Origin: Hyposmocoma kahamanoa
Taxonomy: Eukaryota; Arthropoda; Insecta; Lepidoptera; Cosmopterigidae
Direction of reading: 5' to 3'
DNA: 64,000 nt
Assembly (NCBI RefSeq): GCF_003589595.1
Contig: NW_020654972.1
Coordinates: 10,187,243-10,251,242 of the forward strand
In this document: piece after piece, positions 21,865 to 32,035 of the stretch
Layout of the letters: each line of letters starts with the position of its first letter
Numbering within the stretch: position 1 is the stretch's first letter
Notes under the pieces: generated by a model
What the model was told of the DNA's origin: nothing
The model's database searches: none
The model's input: the letters and a program-made list of their open reading frames with translations, nothing else
Translations under genes and position numbers: made by a program

Positions 21865-22080
21865 TACGCCTGATGTTAAACGACATAACAACAGAGCTTT
21901 AAATCGCAAAGACTTGAAGTATGCCCATCACCCTGAGAATTAGGTTGACAAGTCCCATGTGTCAATAATTTCACCAGTACCCTTACCCTTCAAAACGGGA
22001 ACGTCGGAACGCGCAGACATAGGTAAGGTGGCAGTACTTTCCTGGGCGAACTCTTTTACAAGGAGCTCTATTGCTACACT
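21865..22080 (-). repeat. R1 repeat, partial
   Basis: 'gagctttaaatcgcaaagac', 'gttgacaagtcccatgtg', 'acccttacccttcaaaac' and 'caaggagctctattgctac' are present. The section around 'taatgctgacattactg' is lost. Confidence 0.83.
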
Positions 22081-22199
22081 GTGGCTTTGTAGCTTCCAAG
22101 TGAATGGATTGGTCTTTAAGGCGAGGTATTAGAAGGCGAGCCTAGATTTTAGAAGTTGAGGTGTAATATGATATAAGAACACGCGGAGAAAATTTAACA

Positions 22200-22565
22200 C
22201 AGATGCGACGTTCACAAGCGCCTGTTGGCGATATTTTAATTTTTAGATAAATGCGATTTTAATAGCTAAAGGATATCAGATGAAAACCAAAATTTAGCGG
22301 GTTCTCTTTAGTACTAAAAAGAATAGTCTCATAAAAAAAAATATGTGCAAAGTTACATATTTTATTCTGAAATAATTAATTTCAGACTTTATATTTTAGC
22401 CGGTTTTCGGGATTGTATATGATCGGGTAAAGTTAATCCTGTCATGTAACTAATTAGCACATTCTTCAGACAATATCCTTAGGTATATCTTATATTATTT
22501 ATAAATGTTATTTAATAGAAAATACTTAAATCATTTGATCTTTCAAAACAGTTTTTCCGCTTGTT
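22200..22565. repeat. Uninterrupted copy of the old repeat at 2.6-4.5 kb
   Basis: Contains, without breaks, the segments that at 2.6-4.5 kb are separated by R1 and mariner. Near 22415 'gggattgtatatgatc' marks where the mariner sits in the other copy, and near 22325 the R1 insertion point. Confidence 0.78.
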
Positions 22566-22626
22566 TTCCGGTTGCTCGCCTTAAGTAGTTTTAGAACGTT
22601 TTCAAAATTTAAATAAATTTCGATAT

Positions 22627-22707
22627 AAAAAGCCTGGGCTCGTCCGGGATTTGAACCCGGGACCTCTCGCACCCTAAGCGAAAATCATACCCCTAGACCA
22701 ACGAGCC
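22627..22707 (-). tRNA. tRNA-Pro (anticodon AGG)
   Basis: The mature tRNA is 22636-22707 on the minus strand. The acceptor stem GGCTCGT/ACGAGCC pairs perfectly and the discriminator is C. The D arm contains 'GGTCTAGGGGTAT' (A box). The anticodon region 'TTCGCTTAGGGTGCGAG' gives AGG for proline. The T stem CCGGG/CCCGG pairs perfectly around loop TTCAAAT (B box). One anticodon-stem pair is a U-G wobble. A TTTTT Pol III terminator (plus-strand A-run 22627-22631) follows four bases after the 3' end. No intron. It lacks the repeat body and tail that mark the SINEs here, so it looks like a functional nuclear tRNA gene. Confidence 0.96.
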
Positions 22708-22744
22708 GCTTGATCAATCGATGAAATTATCTATCTCAAATCAG

Positions 22745-23130
22745 AAATATCTATTTGTACCGATTAATATATTTATAAATAAATTATTGTCAAATGATAG
22801 CATATCGTCATGATTATCAAGTCGACATTTTAGTACGCCTCATAAAATGTCATAAACCTACATTTAAATGTATATTAAATGCTTTATGTCGATATTGTAA
22901 AATCAAACCCTATTAGAACGACGTAGGGCTTAGAGTTTATTATTATTAGGAAATCAATAATAAGTTATAGTTACGCAACGACAGCAAAACTTAAACACCT
23001 AAGATTTTATCTAGCAAGACTATGGTACTCGCATACACAGGTAGCAGTGTTTTCAAGTCCTACGTTTGCAATCCCAAGAAAATTGGAAAGAAATCCTGAA
23101 TTGTAAAAAAATATCTTAAGTCCTTTGCAC
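22745..23130. other. Unrecognised stretch downstream of tRNA region
   Basis: AT-rich, no shared repeat or coding motif recognised. Confidence 0.35.
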
Positions 23131-23133
23131 TAC

Positions 23134-23262
23134 AAGGCTAGCACAACAGGGCACGAATTGCGTGAGAGGGACATAAGGCGCGATATACTTGCTATTTTCG
23201 CATAGAAATCTCGCATTTTATGTCGCTCTCGCGCAAGTCGCGCCCTGTCATGCCAGTCCTAC
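23134..23262. mobile_element. Short MITE with imperfect inverted arms
   Basis: Left arm 23134-23174 ('gctagcacaacagggcacga', 'ttgcgtgagagggacata') is the imperfect reverse complement of right arm 23219-23260 ('tatgtcgctctcgcgcaag', 'tcgcgccctgtcatgcc'). The spacer is about 45 bases. Length of about 130 bp and arm structure fit a small MITE. No second copy in the window. Confidence 0.6.
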
Positions 23263-23940
23263 TAGAGTTCAATGAATGAACAAATTATAACACTTAAATT
23301 AAAATTGATACAAAACAGTGTGTTACAAAACATCACACCAACGTCATATCACCATTCTGGTAATAAGAGGAAAGACGGTAACAGCATTGCACTTTTGGCA
23401 GTAGTTTCTTTTTAGCGTAACGATGAGTTGTTTACATTAACATCTCATTACTGGGGTATTATTTTACCATTAAACAAGCGAGAATTTATATTTGTGATTT
23501 CGGCATCTAAAACTAGTTCATCTTGTTCACTCATTTAAATTTAAATATAATAATAATAATCTTTAGTTTACTCTTACAAGGGTACAAAGTTTTATAATGT
23601 AATTTACATGAAAATGCTTAAATAATAGAGTACCTTTGCAAGAGACGGGAGTCTATACTAGGAACTAGCCTGTGTGACAGATCTTCAGGCGAACCCTACC
23701 TGATAAAACCGTGTTTGAAAAAGCAGTTGCAATGTAAATAAATTACAAACATCAATTTTTACAATCATTGTAAGCTATTGCAGAAAATGATAATATAATA
23801 ATACAAATAAAATGATGATAATTTAGTGACGTAAGTACAACCAGTAAAATGAAAGAATAAGCTAATATGACACTAAAAAAAATAATGATAAAAAATGAAA
23901 CAGTAAAACAGAGATGTGCATGTAATTGCATACTCCCAGG
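23263..23940. other. Unrecognised AT-rich stretch
   Basis: No gene or shared repeat recognised. Confidence 0.35.

Positions 23941-23941
<1 letters not shown>

Positions 23942-24023
<82 letters not shown>
23942..24023. repeat. (TG)n microsatellite
   Basis: Forty-one uninterrupted TG dinucleotides. Perfect repeats of this length are usually highly polymorphic. Open frames through it (poly His-Thr, poly Cys-Val) are artefacts. Confidence 0.98.
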
Positions 24024-24025
<2 letters not shown>

Positions 24026-24239
24026 TGCATGCGCGTGGAGTACATAAATTCCAAATCAATATAGAAGATCTTCTGTAGTCTGATAATCCAGACTGAGTAA
24101 CCAATTCGTTATTTTATTCTTACACTCATGTCTAGTCAGAGGGTAAAAGGCCAATACATTATTTAGTAAGAGTCGATACTACGTTAGCTCAAATCGAATT
24201 TTTTCCCGTATTAATCATTTTGCCTGGGTCAAGCGGCAC

Positions 24240-24850
24240 TGACTTTATTTCACAATTTATTTTTTTTAAACAAATTTAAAGCTATTTGAAAAATGTGTAT
24301 CCGTATACTTTACGTTTTCTATTTAATTCAGTTGATATAAAAAAAACATTGGTATTCTTCATTGACTTACAAATAAATGGACGACGGGTCTAATACAAAA
24401 ACCACGAAAAAAATGTCCCAAGTCAATCTATTTAAACGTAGTGACATGTCAAGGAATATGAAAAAGCTAAAACGTTGAATTTAAATTGTAATGTCATCGC
24501 AGTACTGTCTAATTTTGCTTGCTTCGCTGTCAGTCGAACAAACGAAGTCTAAAGCGTGAATGACGCTCTGTATACGATTTTAACACCCTATAAGTTCGGA
24601 CACTTTTTAGCGCGGACCCGACGTCCATATAATTGTAAGTCAATGGTATTCTTGTAAAATTTCGAGGTAAGTTTCTGTTTTTTATTCTATCGTGAACAAT
24701 TTTAGGAATGGTGTTTTCACACCGTATACTGATTGGTGTATGATCCTTAATTTTACTATATATTGTCCCAAAGCGATTGATTCAACACTATCATTGTTAC
24801 GCACAATTAACCCAAGCCATTTGAAATTGTATCGATTGTTAAATCCATTT
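24240..24850. repeat. R5 repeat, copy 3, split by MITE-H
   Basis: 24240-24359 matches 13795-13950 and 24693-24850 matches 13994-14130 ('aggaatggtgttttcacac', 'gcgattgattcaacact'). The 286-bp MITE-H lies between. The copy stops near 24850. Confidence 0.78.
24360..24645 (+). mobile_element. MITE-H (hAT-type), 286 bp
   Basis: Terminal inverted repeats 'cattgacttacaa' and 'ttgtaagtcaatg' continue imperfectly to about 30 bases ('atggacgacgggtc' against 'gacccgacgtccat'). A perfect 8-bp target duplication gtattctt flanks it (24352-24359, 24646-24653). The 8-bp duplication and CA...TG ends fit the hAT superfamily. Noncoding. Confidence 0.93.
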
Positions 24851-26255
24851 AACACTGAAATTACACCGTTTTACTATAATAGTCTACTAAATCTGACTAA
24901 TGACACTAGAGAGGTGTGAACGACGTTGCTCGCCGTGTGCAGTCATGCGGAACCGAATGGTTGTACAATTGTAATGTAAATGAAATACTAGTTTGAGCGC
25001 TTGCACTATCGACGATACATTCAGCGCTAGGTACTTATTGCGTAACCTCGAGCGAGTTACGGAGCCCTGCCTATGATAATGGATGACTGACGATAGCCTC
25101 ATTTCCTATATTATGTCAATCGCAAAATCTAGATCGCTCAGTGCATTCGCAACTCAAAAGTAATAAATAAAGACGACCGCTTGTAATCTTTTCCTTTGAA
25201 TGTGATTTCCTTGACTTCACTTCAGAGACTGGAGTTTTACTATTTATTACTTTCAGACTCGCATTATGTAATACTACAAGCTCTGGCCTGTGTCCTTGTC
25301 CGCGTTAAATTTTTACATGCATTATTTTAGCATTTCAGTGCGTCCAGTGAAAAACGGAATAAGACGAGTTGTGCCCTTTTGTTTTTATTGCATCATTGGC
25401 TTCAGCGTGTCCGATTGCACAACATATCAAAAGGACATGTCTCCAGCAATCTTCTAACCTCGTTTTTTATATTGGACTAACGGCATAACTCACTGCTTCT
25501 AATGGCATAATATTAGTTATCGGCCATTGTTTATGAATCTAAAGGTACAAGTGCTGTCAACTCAAAAAATACATTCAAGTTTAACGAATAACTAGAAATA
25601 TACTTTTACATAAAGACACATTTCGTGTTGTTCCAAATTGACAGGGAAAAAAGTAGGACTAAAAGCGACTATTCCCTTATTTCATAGCGTACATAAAGGC
25701 ATATCTCACTCAACACAGATACTTTCGCATTTGTAATATTAGTTTGGATTGGAAAAATTAAAGGTTTTATCAAAACGACAACAAATAATTGGGTTGAAAA
25801 TAGTTTAAACCAGTACGTACTTTGAATCCGGAGGATAATGCTTGTTACAACATTGTATTCAAGTGTATTATAATTTTGGTGCGAGAATGTATAGGGGGTG
25901 AAAAATAATCAATAATTGTCCCAAAATGGTAAGTATGAGAATAAAATTATATTCTTATATATAATCAATATGTAATTTTGTCAACTGTTGGGCGAATACC
26001 TACTTTCTTACAGTTATAATAGAAACATCTTTAAATTGAAGGTGTTTGCCCTATTAATAAGAGTAGCTTATTTTTATTTGATGATAATTATCACTATATA
26101 ATGTTTGTTCCCTTTCTTATTAGAAATCCGTTTCTAGTCGCATTTAAAGCAACTATCATCATAATGCGAACTGTGTCGACACAATACACATGTAGAATTT
26201 GTTAACTACAGAACTGGTTCATAACATTTAAGTAATCTGTATAAATAATGTATTA
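24851..26255. other. Unrecognised intergenic stretch
   Basis: No protein domain or shared repeat recognised in about 1.4 kb. Reading frames are short. Confidence 0.4.
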
Positions 26256-26259
26256 TTAA

Positions 26260-26545
26260 CATTGACTTACAAATAAATGGACGACGGGTCTAATACAAAA
26301 ACCACGAAAAAAATGTCACAAATCAACCTATTTAAACGTAGTGACATGTAAAGGAATATGAAAAAGCTAAAACGTTGAATTTAAATTGTAATGTCATCGC
26401 AGTACTGTCTAATTTTGCTTGCTTCGCTGTCAGTCGAACAAACGAAGACTAAAGCTTGAATGACGCTCTGTATACGATTTTAACGCCCTATAAGTTCGGA
26501 CACTTTTTAGCGCGGACCCGACGTCCATATAATTGTAAGTCAATG
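26260..26545 (+). mobile_element. MITE-H, 286 bp
   Basis: Same length and ends as the 24360 copy with only scattered differences. Flanks attattaa (26252-26259) and atcattaa (26546-26553) agree at 7 of 8 positions, an aged target duplication. Confidence 0.92.
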
Positions 26546-26569
26546 ATCATTAAGAATCATTAGTACCTC

Positions 26570-26720
26570 AGCATAAATTCAAGTTTTTCCCGTAATAGTA
26601 CCGCTCATTTTGCTTGAGTCGATCGGCAGGGATACAGGACTTATTTTTCAACAAACTATATTAAAACCATTTGAAAAAGGTATAATGTGTTGATTTGCAT
26701 TCTTGCTATATATACAGAGG
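26570..26720. repeat. R5 fragment
   Basis: 'aagtttttcccgtaatagta', 'cattttgcttgagtcgatcg' and 'aaaaccatttgaaaaa' match 24190-24300. Confidence 0.6.
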
Positions 26721-26754
26721 TCTTTGTAAATCCGAAACTGAACCGAAATGTCTA

Positions 26755-27040
26755 TAATTTTTATTAAAAAAAAGAAACCGACTTCAAACTTAGCTTATTA
26801 TATTGTATATACAAACTGTAATTAAACAGTTAACAATCGGTTAGCAGAAAGTGCGCGATACCGGACTCATCCAATAGTTTGCCACCATCAGAGGTGGAAT
26901 ATTTTCTTTAAGTTAAATGGAACCAAATGAGTACTGAGGTACCCTCTTACCAACAAAAAAATCTTCAAAATTGATTTACATTTGTTGCCAGACTAATCGC
27001 GTAACGTACACAAAAATAATGAATTGAGAACTTCCTTTTT
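26755..27040. repeat. MITE-K, near full length
   Basis: Begins 'aagaaaccgacttcaaac', contains 'gtgcgcgataccgga', 'agaggtggaatattttcttt' and 'gtaccctcttaccaaca', and ends 'gaacttccttttttgaagg'. The ends are imperfect inverses of one another. Confidence 0.72.
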
Positions 27041-27400
27041 TGAAGGGTGTGTGACGGTGTGACCTCCTTACACCGTCATCTCACCTCTTTGTATCGCCTC
27101 TCTCCTCTTGTATCTTATCTTTTTTTTTATTTTACTTGTATTTAAATTTTAAATTTGAATTGTTCTATCTTCCTTCACTTTCTCATTTTGTTTTCGTACC
27201 ACGGTCACTCCCAGCTCGACCGCCACAACAGTCAGAGCTGTTAATAAGCTAATCATGTGTGATAATTTATAAGTCTACACCCTTCATGTATCTATTTCTG
27301 TAATTCAGTTTCTCGGCCCATTTAGGGGTGCCTTAATAATAAAGTGTAGGGAGTGTTTTATACTGTTATACCTGTTTTTTTTACATTTACCTTTATATTG
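27041..27400. other. Pyrimidine-rich remnant
   Basis: T/C-rich with 'accacggtcactcccagc', resembling 'catggccactcccaaattcc' at 30250. Possibly two relics of one LINE 3' region. Weak. Confidence 0.3.
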
Positions 27401-27940
27401 TTACAGCGTTTCTTTAAACTTTACTTCTTTAATAGATTTTGTGGACCGGAAGTTTCCCATTTCATTGCCGTGAACCTATTCACGGCTAGTTAGGGTTACA
27501 ACCCTTTCAGGTGTAAAAAATATGACTGCATATTGGGCTAATTCTGTAATTTGTATTCAATAAAAAACTCTTGGTGTAATAAGGTCACGTCTGCAAACAT
27601 GTGACTTCATTGTACCAAGAGTATGAATTGTATTGTATTGCACGTTATGAGTAAAATACCCTATTCTGTGCATGTCGACTCAAGCCTCGTTTAGCACACA
27701 CTCGGCTGTTCTTTTTGCCTGCACATTACCGCTCCCTCGGAATCAAACATGGCCGCTTTACGTGAACGAACTTTTACAGTCCAGAATCTATCTTTTGTTT
27801 ATAATTTTTCAAAGCAATGAGAATTTTATTACGAAGCGTTGCCCGGATTTAATTTAAACGTGTCCGAAATCTCGTAACTGGGAACTAAATTATTTATGTT
27901 TAAATTTGAATGAGACTATTGCGTTACACATACGATAGTT
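27401..27940. other. Unrecognised stretch
   Basis: No gene or shared repeat recognised. Confidence 0.35.
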
Positions 27941-27944
27941 GGAT

Positions 27945-28170
27945 TTAAAATTGGCGCATGAAAACACGATTCCTCAAAATTTTCACGTTCGAAAAAAACA
28001 CAAACTTACTTCGAAATTTTACAAGAAAACCGCGGTATTCAATAAGTACTTTAGATATACCAATGATTTTTTTGTATCAACTGAACATTTTTCAAATAGC
28101 TTTAATTTCGCTTGTAAGAAAAATAATTTTGAAATATAGCCAGTGTCTCTGCCACTTGACCCGCACAAGA
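27945..28170 (-). repeat. R5 fragment, inverted
   Basis: Reverse complement aligns with 13795-14010 and 24240-24715: 'gcagagacactggctat', 'tcagttgatac', 'cattggtata', 'gaggaatcgtgttttca'. It retains a segment missing from the 24-kb copy. Confidence 0.72.
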
Positions 28171-28187
28171 ATCGATTCAGTACGAAT

Positions 28188-28510
28188 AATTTCAGTACAG
28201 AGTACTAAAAAAACCGACCTCAAAAGTATTGGTATTACGTCTATTTGCTAAGTTTTATTGAAATATCCTTAAATTCGCCACTATACGGGACTTGACACAG
28301 GAGATAACAAAAAATCGGTTCTCACTACTCAAAGTTTAATGAGAGAAAAACGCCTTGAATTGGAGAATAGCATAACCAGCCATTATAATAATTGCTTCTT
28401 AAGTAAAATTTAGGCGCTATTTATAAAAATGAATGTTCATGCGTGATCAGCCACCCTTAGAGGTGGATGATTTTCTTCAAAATGAAATGGGACCACTATG
28501 GAAGCTAACT
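28188..28510. repeat. MITE-K, interrupted copy
   Basis: End segment 28188-28260 ('cagtacagagtactaaaaaa', 'ccgacctcaaaagt', 'aagttttattgaaat') is followed about 180 bases later by 28440-28495 ('gccacccttagaggtgga', 'ttcttcaaaatgaaatggga'). The middle is replaced by unrelated sequence. Confidence 0.6.
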
Positions 28511-28705
28511 TAACTATAATGCCCTAAATAAAACCCTCGGGATTTTTTCTTCTCATTACACGATTATGGCTGTAATGAGAACACAAAAGGTCCAAGGGGT
28601 TTATTTGGGGCATTATTAACAAAGTTAACCTACATACATACAATTTACTCGGAAATGTGAGAAAAACATTGTATGGTTCACGGTAGGTGCTGGAATTACT
28701 AACTC

Positions 28706-28748
28706 GATTCCGAAAACCCTCAATCTTCGACTTCGGGCTTTCGGAATC
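28706..28748. repeat. Stem-loop
   Basis: 'gattccgaaa' (28706-28715) pairs exactly with 'tttcggaatc' (28739-28748). The surroundings (28530-28780) are unrecognised and may be a transposon terminus. Confidence 0.5.
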
Positions 28749-28824
28749 CAGGTTCGCCATTATAGTGTAGAATAGAGTAGTTTTCATCAATATTAGACAT
28801 AAACGTTTGATGACTATGAATGGT

Positions 28825-28992
28825 GAAATAACGGACTTGTCAACTTATGTCTCAGGGTGAATGACGGGCGCAAATGCAGTGCACCTCAGATTTTTTAATG
28901 CTACTGAGTGGTATAGCAACTGTTATGAACAGGCGTGTCACTTACAAACAGGTGCGCGACTTGTTTGTCTCGCCACCTGATTTCATAAAAAA
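28825..28992 (+). repeat. R1 repeat, 5'-truncated
   Basis: From 'acttgtcaacttatgtctca' to 'gtgcgcgacttgtttgtct', then an A-run. Diverged. Confidence 0.82.
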
Positions 28993-29059
28993 AAAGACTT
29001 TACCACCTCAGTCAGCCGTGACCAAGGGACCTATAAACAGTCCAAAACATTTTTTAAAT

Positions 29060-29345
29060 TATACCAAGTGACGGGAAGAACAAGTCGTGCACCTGGTGTT
29101 AAGCGACACGCCTGTCCAAAGCAGTTGCATAGTAACTCGGAGCTTTATATCGCAAAAATCGTGAGACACTGCCAATGCGCTTGTCCCCCTGAGGCATAAG
29201 TTCACAAGGCTCATGTGCCTGTAATGTCACCAGCAGCTTTATTACCCTTCAAAACCGTAACGCACTAATGCTGACATCACTGCTTGACGGCATAAAAAGC
29301 TAAGGTGGTAGTACTGCCTTAGACGAACTCCAAGAAGCTCTACTG
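29060..29345 (-). repeat. R1 repeat, full length
   Basis: From 'ataccaagtgacgggaagaa' to 'agaagctctactgctacta', with all internal blocks including 'taatgctgacatcactgc'. Orientation is opposite to the copy 70 bases to its left. Confidence 0.9.
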
Positions 29346-29349
29346 CTAC

Positions 29350-29440
29350 TAAATACTACTGGTGTTTTGGTTTGTTTGAAAAAATAAATACTACTAGTAC
29401 TTTGGTTTGTTTGAAAAAATAAACAAATACACGCGATTTT
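29350..29440 (+). repeat. Penelope-like fragment with tandem duplication
   Basis: The word 'ttggtttgtttgaaaaaata' occurs twice about 40 bases apart, each preceded by a 'tactact' segment, then 'caaatacacgcgatttt'. The words are those of the Penelope-like fragments at 43 and 53 kb. Confidence 0.55.
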
Positions 29441-29689
29441 AAAATTTTGAAACTTAGGAAAGAGTTTCAAGAACAGAAGTAGACATTTCACAACAAACTC
29501 CAGGCTAACTTTCAAATTAAAAATTTATTCTGAGAATCTCAATTTGCATGTTCTCGTAAGTACAATTACTAATTAGAATACGATTGGATAATTTTATAAC
29601 ACCTTGTGTAATGGAAAATGGAAAATGTGAATAATACTCGTACAGCTCAACTGTTGAGATTTAGGAAGTAACTGCTGGCCTTTTTTTTG

Positions 29690-30215
29690 TAGTAACCCGA
29701 CCGCACTAAATCCCCGCAGTGTTTCTCATCTCCGCTGTAGGTGGGGGACGGATACGCTATTGCAGAAAAGGAAGACACATCGGTCCCCCGACCCCGAATG
29801 TGAGGCTCGCTGAACACCAGGCGAGCCTTCCATCCCGGGCCCCTCTATACTGGGCAAAGAACTCCCCCGAGTCCGCTACCCAGGGGCCATGGGAGGCCAG
29901 GACAGCATCCACTCAACTGTGAAGTTCAGTGGCTGCTCCCCCAGCCCCCGCAGCGGATCTGATGGCAGGCTCCACCGCAACACCTAAAGCGCATCCGCGC
30001 GGACTCTCCGAAGAGTTTGCAGCTGACCAGACGAGCCCGCGCAGAACGCTCTACTCCTCGGGTCAGCCTACCACCATCGGCCGGCCCCGTGGGTTCCTCT
30101 TAGCGTCACCGTAGGATGAAATCGATCACGACTACTAGAGCCCGCCACGACAAGGACAAGGGAACCCCTTCGAGGGGCAAGTAACCGCTGACCTAACCTT
30201 ACCATCCTGACCTCC
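29690..30215. other. GC-rich remnant, probably retroelement
   Basis: Abrupt GC-rich island inside AT-rich DNA with 'gtaggtgggggacggatacg' and several proline/serine-rich frames without recognisable domains. Similar in character to 15.3-15.8 and 45.3-45.5 kb. Probably an untranslated or N-terminal LINE region. Confidence 0.35.
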
Positions 30216-30504
30216 TTTATTGTCATCCCTTTTTATCATCCGCTTTTATGGTTCATGGCCACTCCCAAATTCCCTTTTCCTTTAATATTCTTTCGTTTGT
30301 TCGATCCTTCGTCACTCCTATCAAAATTCATGAAACGAGAGGACGTGCCCATAAATCCTAATCACCTTCATTTCCTAATTGTAACTTCACGTTGATTACT
30401 ATTGAAATTATACAGTTATATTTATAGACCTTTCAGGACTGACTATTGTTTTTTTTTGTTATTTAGGTTTAGAGAGAGTGTATTTTGTATAATTTTATTA
30501 TTTG

Positions 30505-31215
30505 TTAGAGTCTTTCTTTTCCTCTTTTAACATCACGTACAATACCTCTTATGGACTGAACCTTCTGCATTCTCTGGGGAACTTCAATGGAAGTAAGAGA
30601 CCATGTTCTTCTTATCGTGTCGATGATTCTTTTATTTTGGAACTTTATTGGTTTTGAATAACCACTGACTGCGCTGTCCGTGTAGAGATCTTCCCTCGTA
30701 CTGGTGTTTGGGCACGACAAGTACACGAGCAAGTGCATGGACTGTGTTGGGGCACCGAAGTCATGTTGGGTTAGACTAGCATCCCTGGACCCCCATTTAT
30801 AGATATATGTATAGTTGAAGGATACCATACCATCACCACCTAGTTCTCTGCGTGCAGGGCGCGGAGGTCTTTCACCACGTCGTCCGTCCATTAGTATTTG
30901 GGCCAACCAACCGGTCGTCGACCACTAGGAAACCCCATGTCGGCCCTTTTGACCGCCCTATGAGCTGGCATCCTTTCGAGATGTCCGAGCCAACTGAATC
31001 TTGTGAGCTTGATTAACTCCGATAACATTGGACTCAGCCACAATGTCCTTAAGTTTCTGGTTCTTTTAGATCTTCCAGCTACCGTCTTCTTTCGGGGTGT
31101 TAGTCCCAAAATCTTACATAAGATTTTTCTTTCGGCGACCAGAAGCTTGTTCTCTTCCTTCAGAGTCAACGTCCAAGCTTCACATCTGTGACTTAAGATG
31201 GCAGTAAATATAAGA
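30505..31215 (-). pseudogene. RTE-type LINE reverse transcriptase C-terminus
   Basis: Minus-strand frame ending near 30891 has 'SHRCEAWTLTLKEENKLLVA', 'ERKILCKILGL', 'TRFSWLGHLERMPAHRAVKR' and 'GFPSGRRPVGWPKY'. This is the C-terminal region after the RT palm typical of RTE-like elements, where the usual tyrosine-glycine-cysteine before E-W has become HRC. A frame change near 30900 moves the continuation ('LMDGRRGERPPRPARRELGG') into another frame. Truncated upstream and nonfunctional. The part below about 30830 shows no recognised domain. Confidence 0.87.
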
Positions 31216-31555
31216 TATAAGTTTATGATGGTTAAAGCGTACAAGTAAATAATATAGTTGAAAATATTACCCCAAAAGTTTTCAAAGCAATTTTTATATT
31301 ACTCTCTCAAGACGACAATAACAGAGTAAATTGTTAGAAGTGAACATAAAAGATCACAGAAGGAAAAATACTTCGCGACGAAATTCGCAATGACAGATCT
31401 AAGGCATAATGTCTATTATTTTTTCGCGAAAAAGTTCTCTTCAAGGGTTCTTTTGCCAGCGACTTAATGCGTGTTTGTGGATGCTTTTAAGCCGCTTAAC
31501 CTATTCAGAACTATTATAATAAGGGATTGTCTATTTATCCTAACACATATTATAA
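31216..31555. other. Unrecognised stretch
   Basis: No gene or shared repeat recognised. Confidence 0.3.
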
Positions 31556-31557
31556 TT

Positions 31558-31770
31558 TAACTGCCTCGGTGGCCGAACGGTTACCATGCCGGACTGCCAC
31601 GCAGAGGTCCCAGGTTCGATTCCCGGGCCGAGAGAAATAGTTGTATGGCCTACAATTATTTCTCTCGTGAGTTTGGGTGTAATTTGTGGTTGTCTATGTG
31701 TGTGTCCATGGCACCCGCGACACAGGGTTTCCCTAGTGCGGGGCTATGTTGAGTGTGTGCGTTATATATT
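31558..31770 (+). mobile_element. SINE-A, full length
   Basis: Starts 'aactgcctcggtggccgaac' (A box) and continues with 'caggttcgattcccgggcc' (B box), the conserved body and 'ttccctagtgcggggctatg'. It ends in an A-rich run instead of the ATT array of other copies. Confidence 0.93.
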
Positions 31771-31854
31771 AAAAAAAAAAAAAATATTAAATTTGCATAT
31801 ACTTAGTAACGTACTGAAGCGCTAGGCAACCACACCAATTGCCTAAACTAGAAA

Positions 31855-32035
31855 ATTTTCAGTAATATCAGTACCAGAGCAACGGAAGTCTGTCGGGACA
31901 CTACCAAAAACACCCAGACCTGAACCAATTTAGAAAAGGTGGTTTTCTAAATTGGTCCTATCGGGAATCGAATTTGGGACATCCTCATCCAGTATCTACG
32001 GAACAAACTGGTAGACCACCGAGGTCGTCAATGAT
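31855..32035 (-). mobile_element. SINE-B-related element with internal hairpin
   Basis: On the minus strand: head 'gacctcggtggtctaccag', B-box-like 'aaattcgattcccg', body 'ggtctgggtgtttttggta' and 'ccgttgctctggtactga', parallel to SINE-B. Inside, 31924-31937 pairs perfectly with 31943-31956 (14 bp, 5-base loop). Probably a diverged subfamily. Confidence 0.65.

Noticed and set aside
23752..24104. Three overlapping reading frames of 65-100 codons on both strands
   Set aside because: They translate the (TG)n microsatellite into His-Thr or Cys-Val repeats. No gene.
29719..30114. Two proline/serine-rich frames in the GC island
   Set aside because: High GC content makes long frames likely by chance. 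No domain, and both strands give similar frames.
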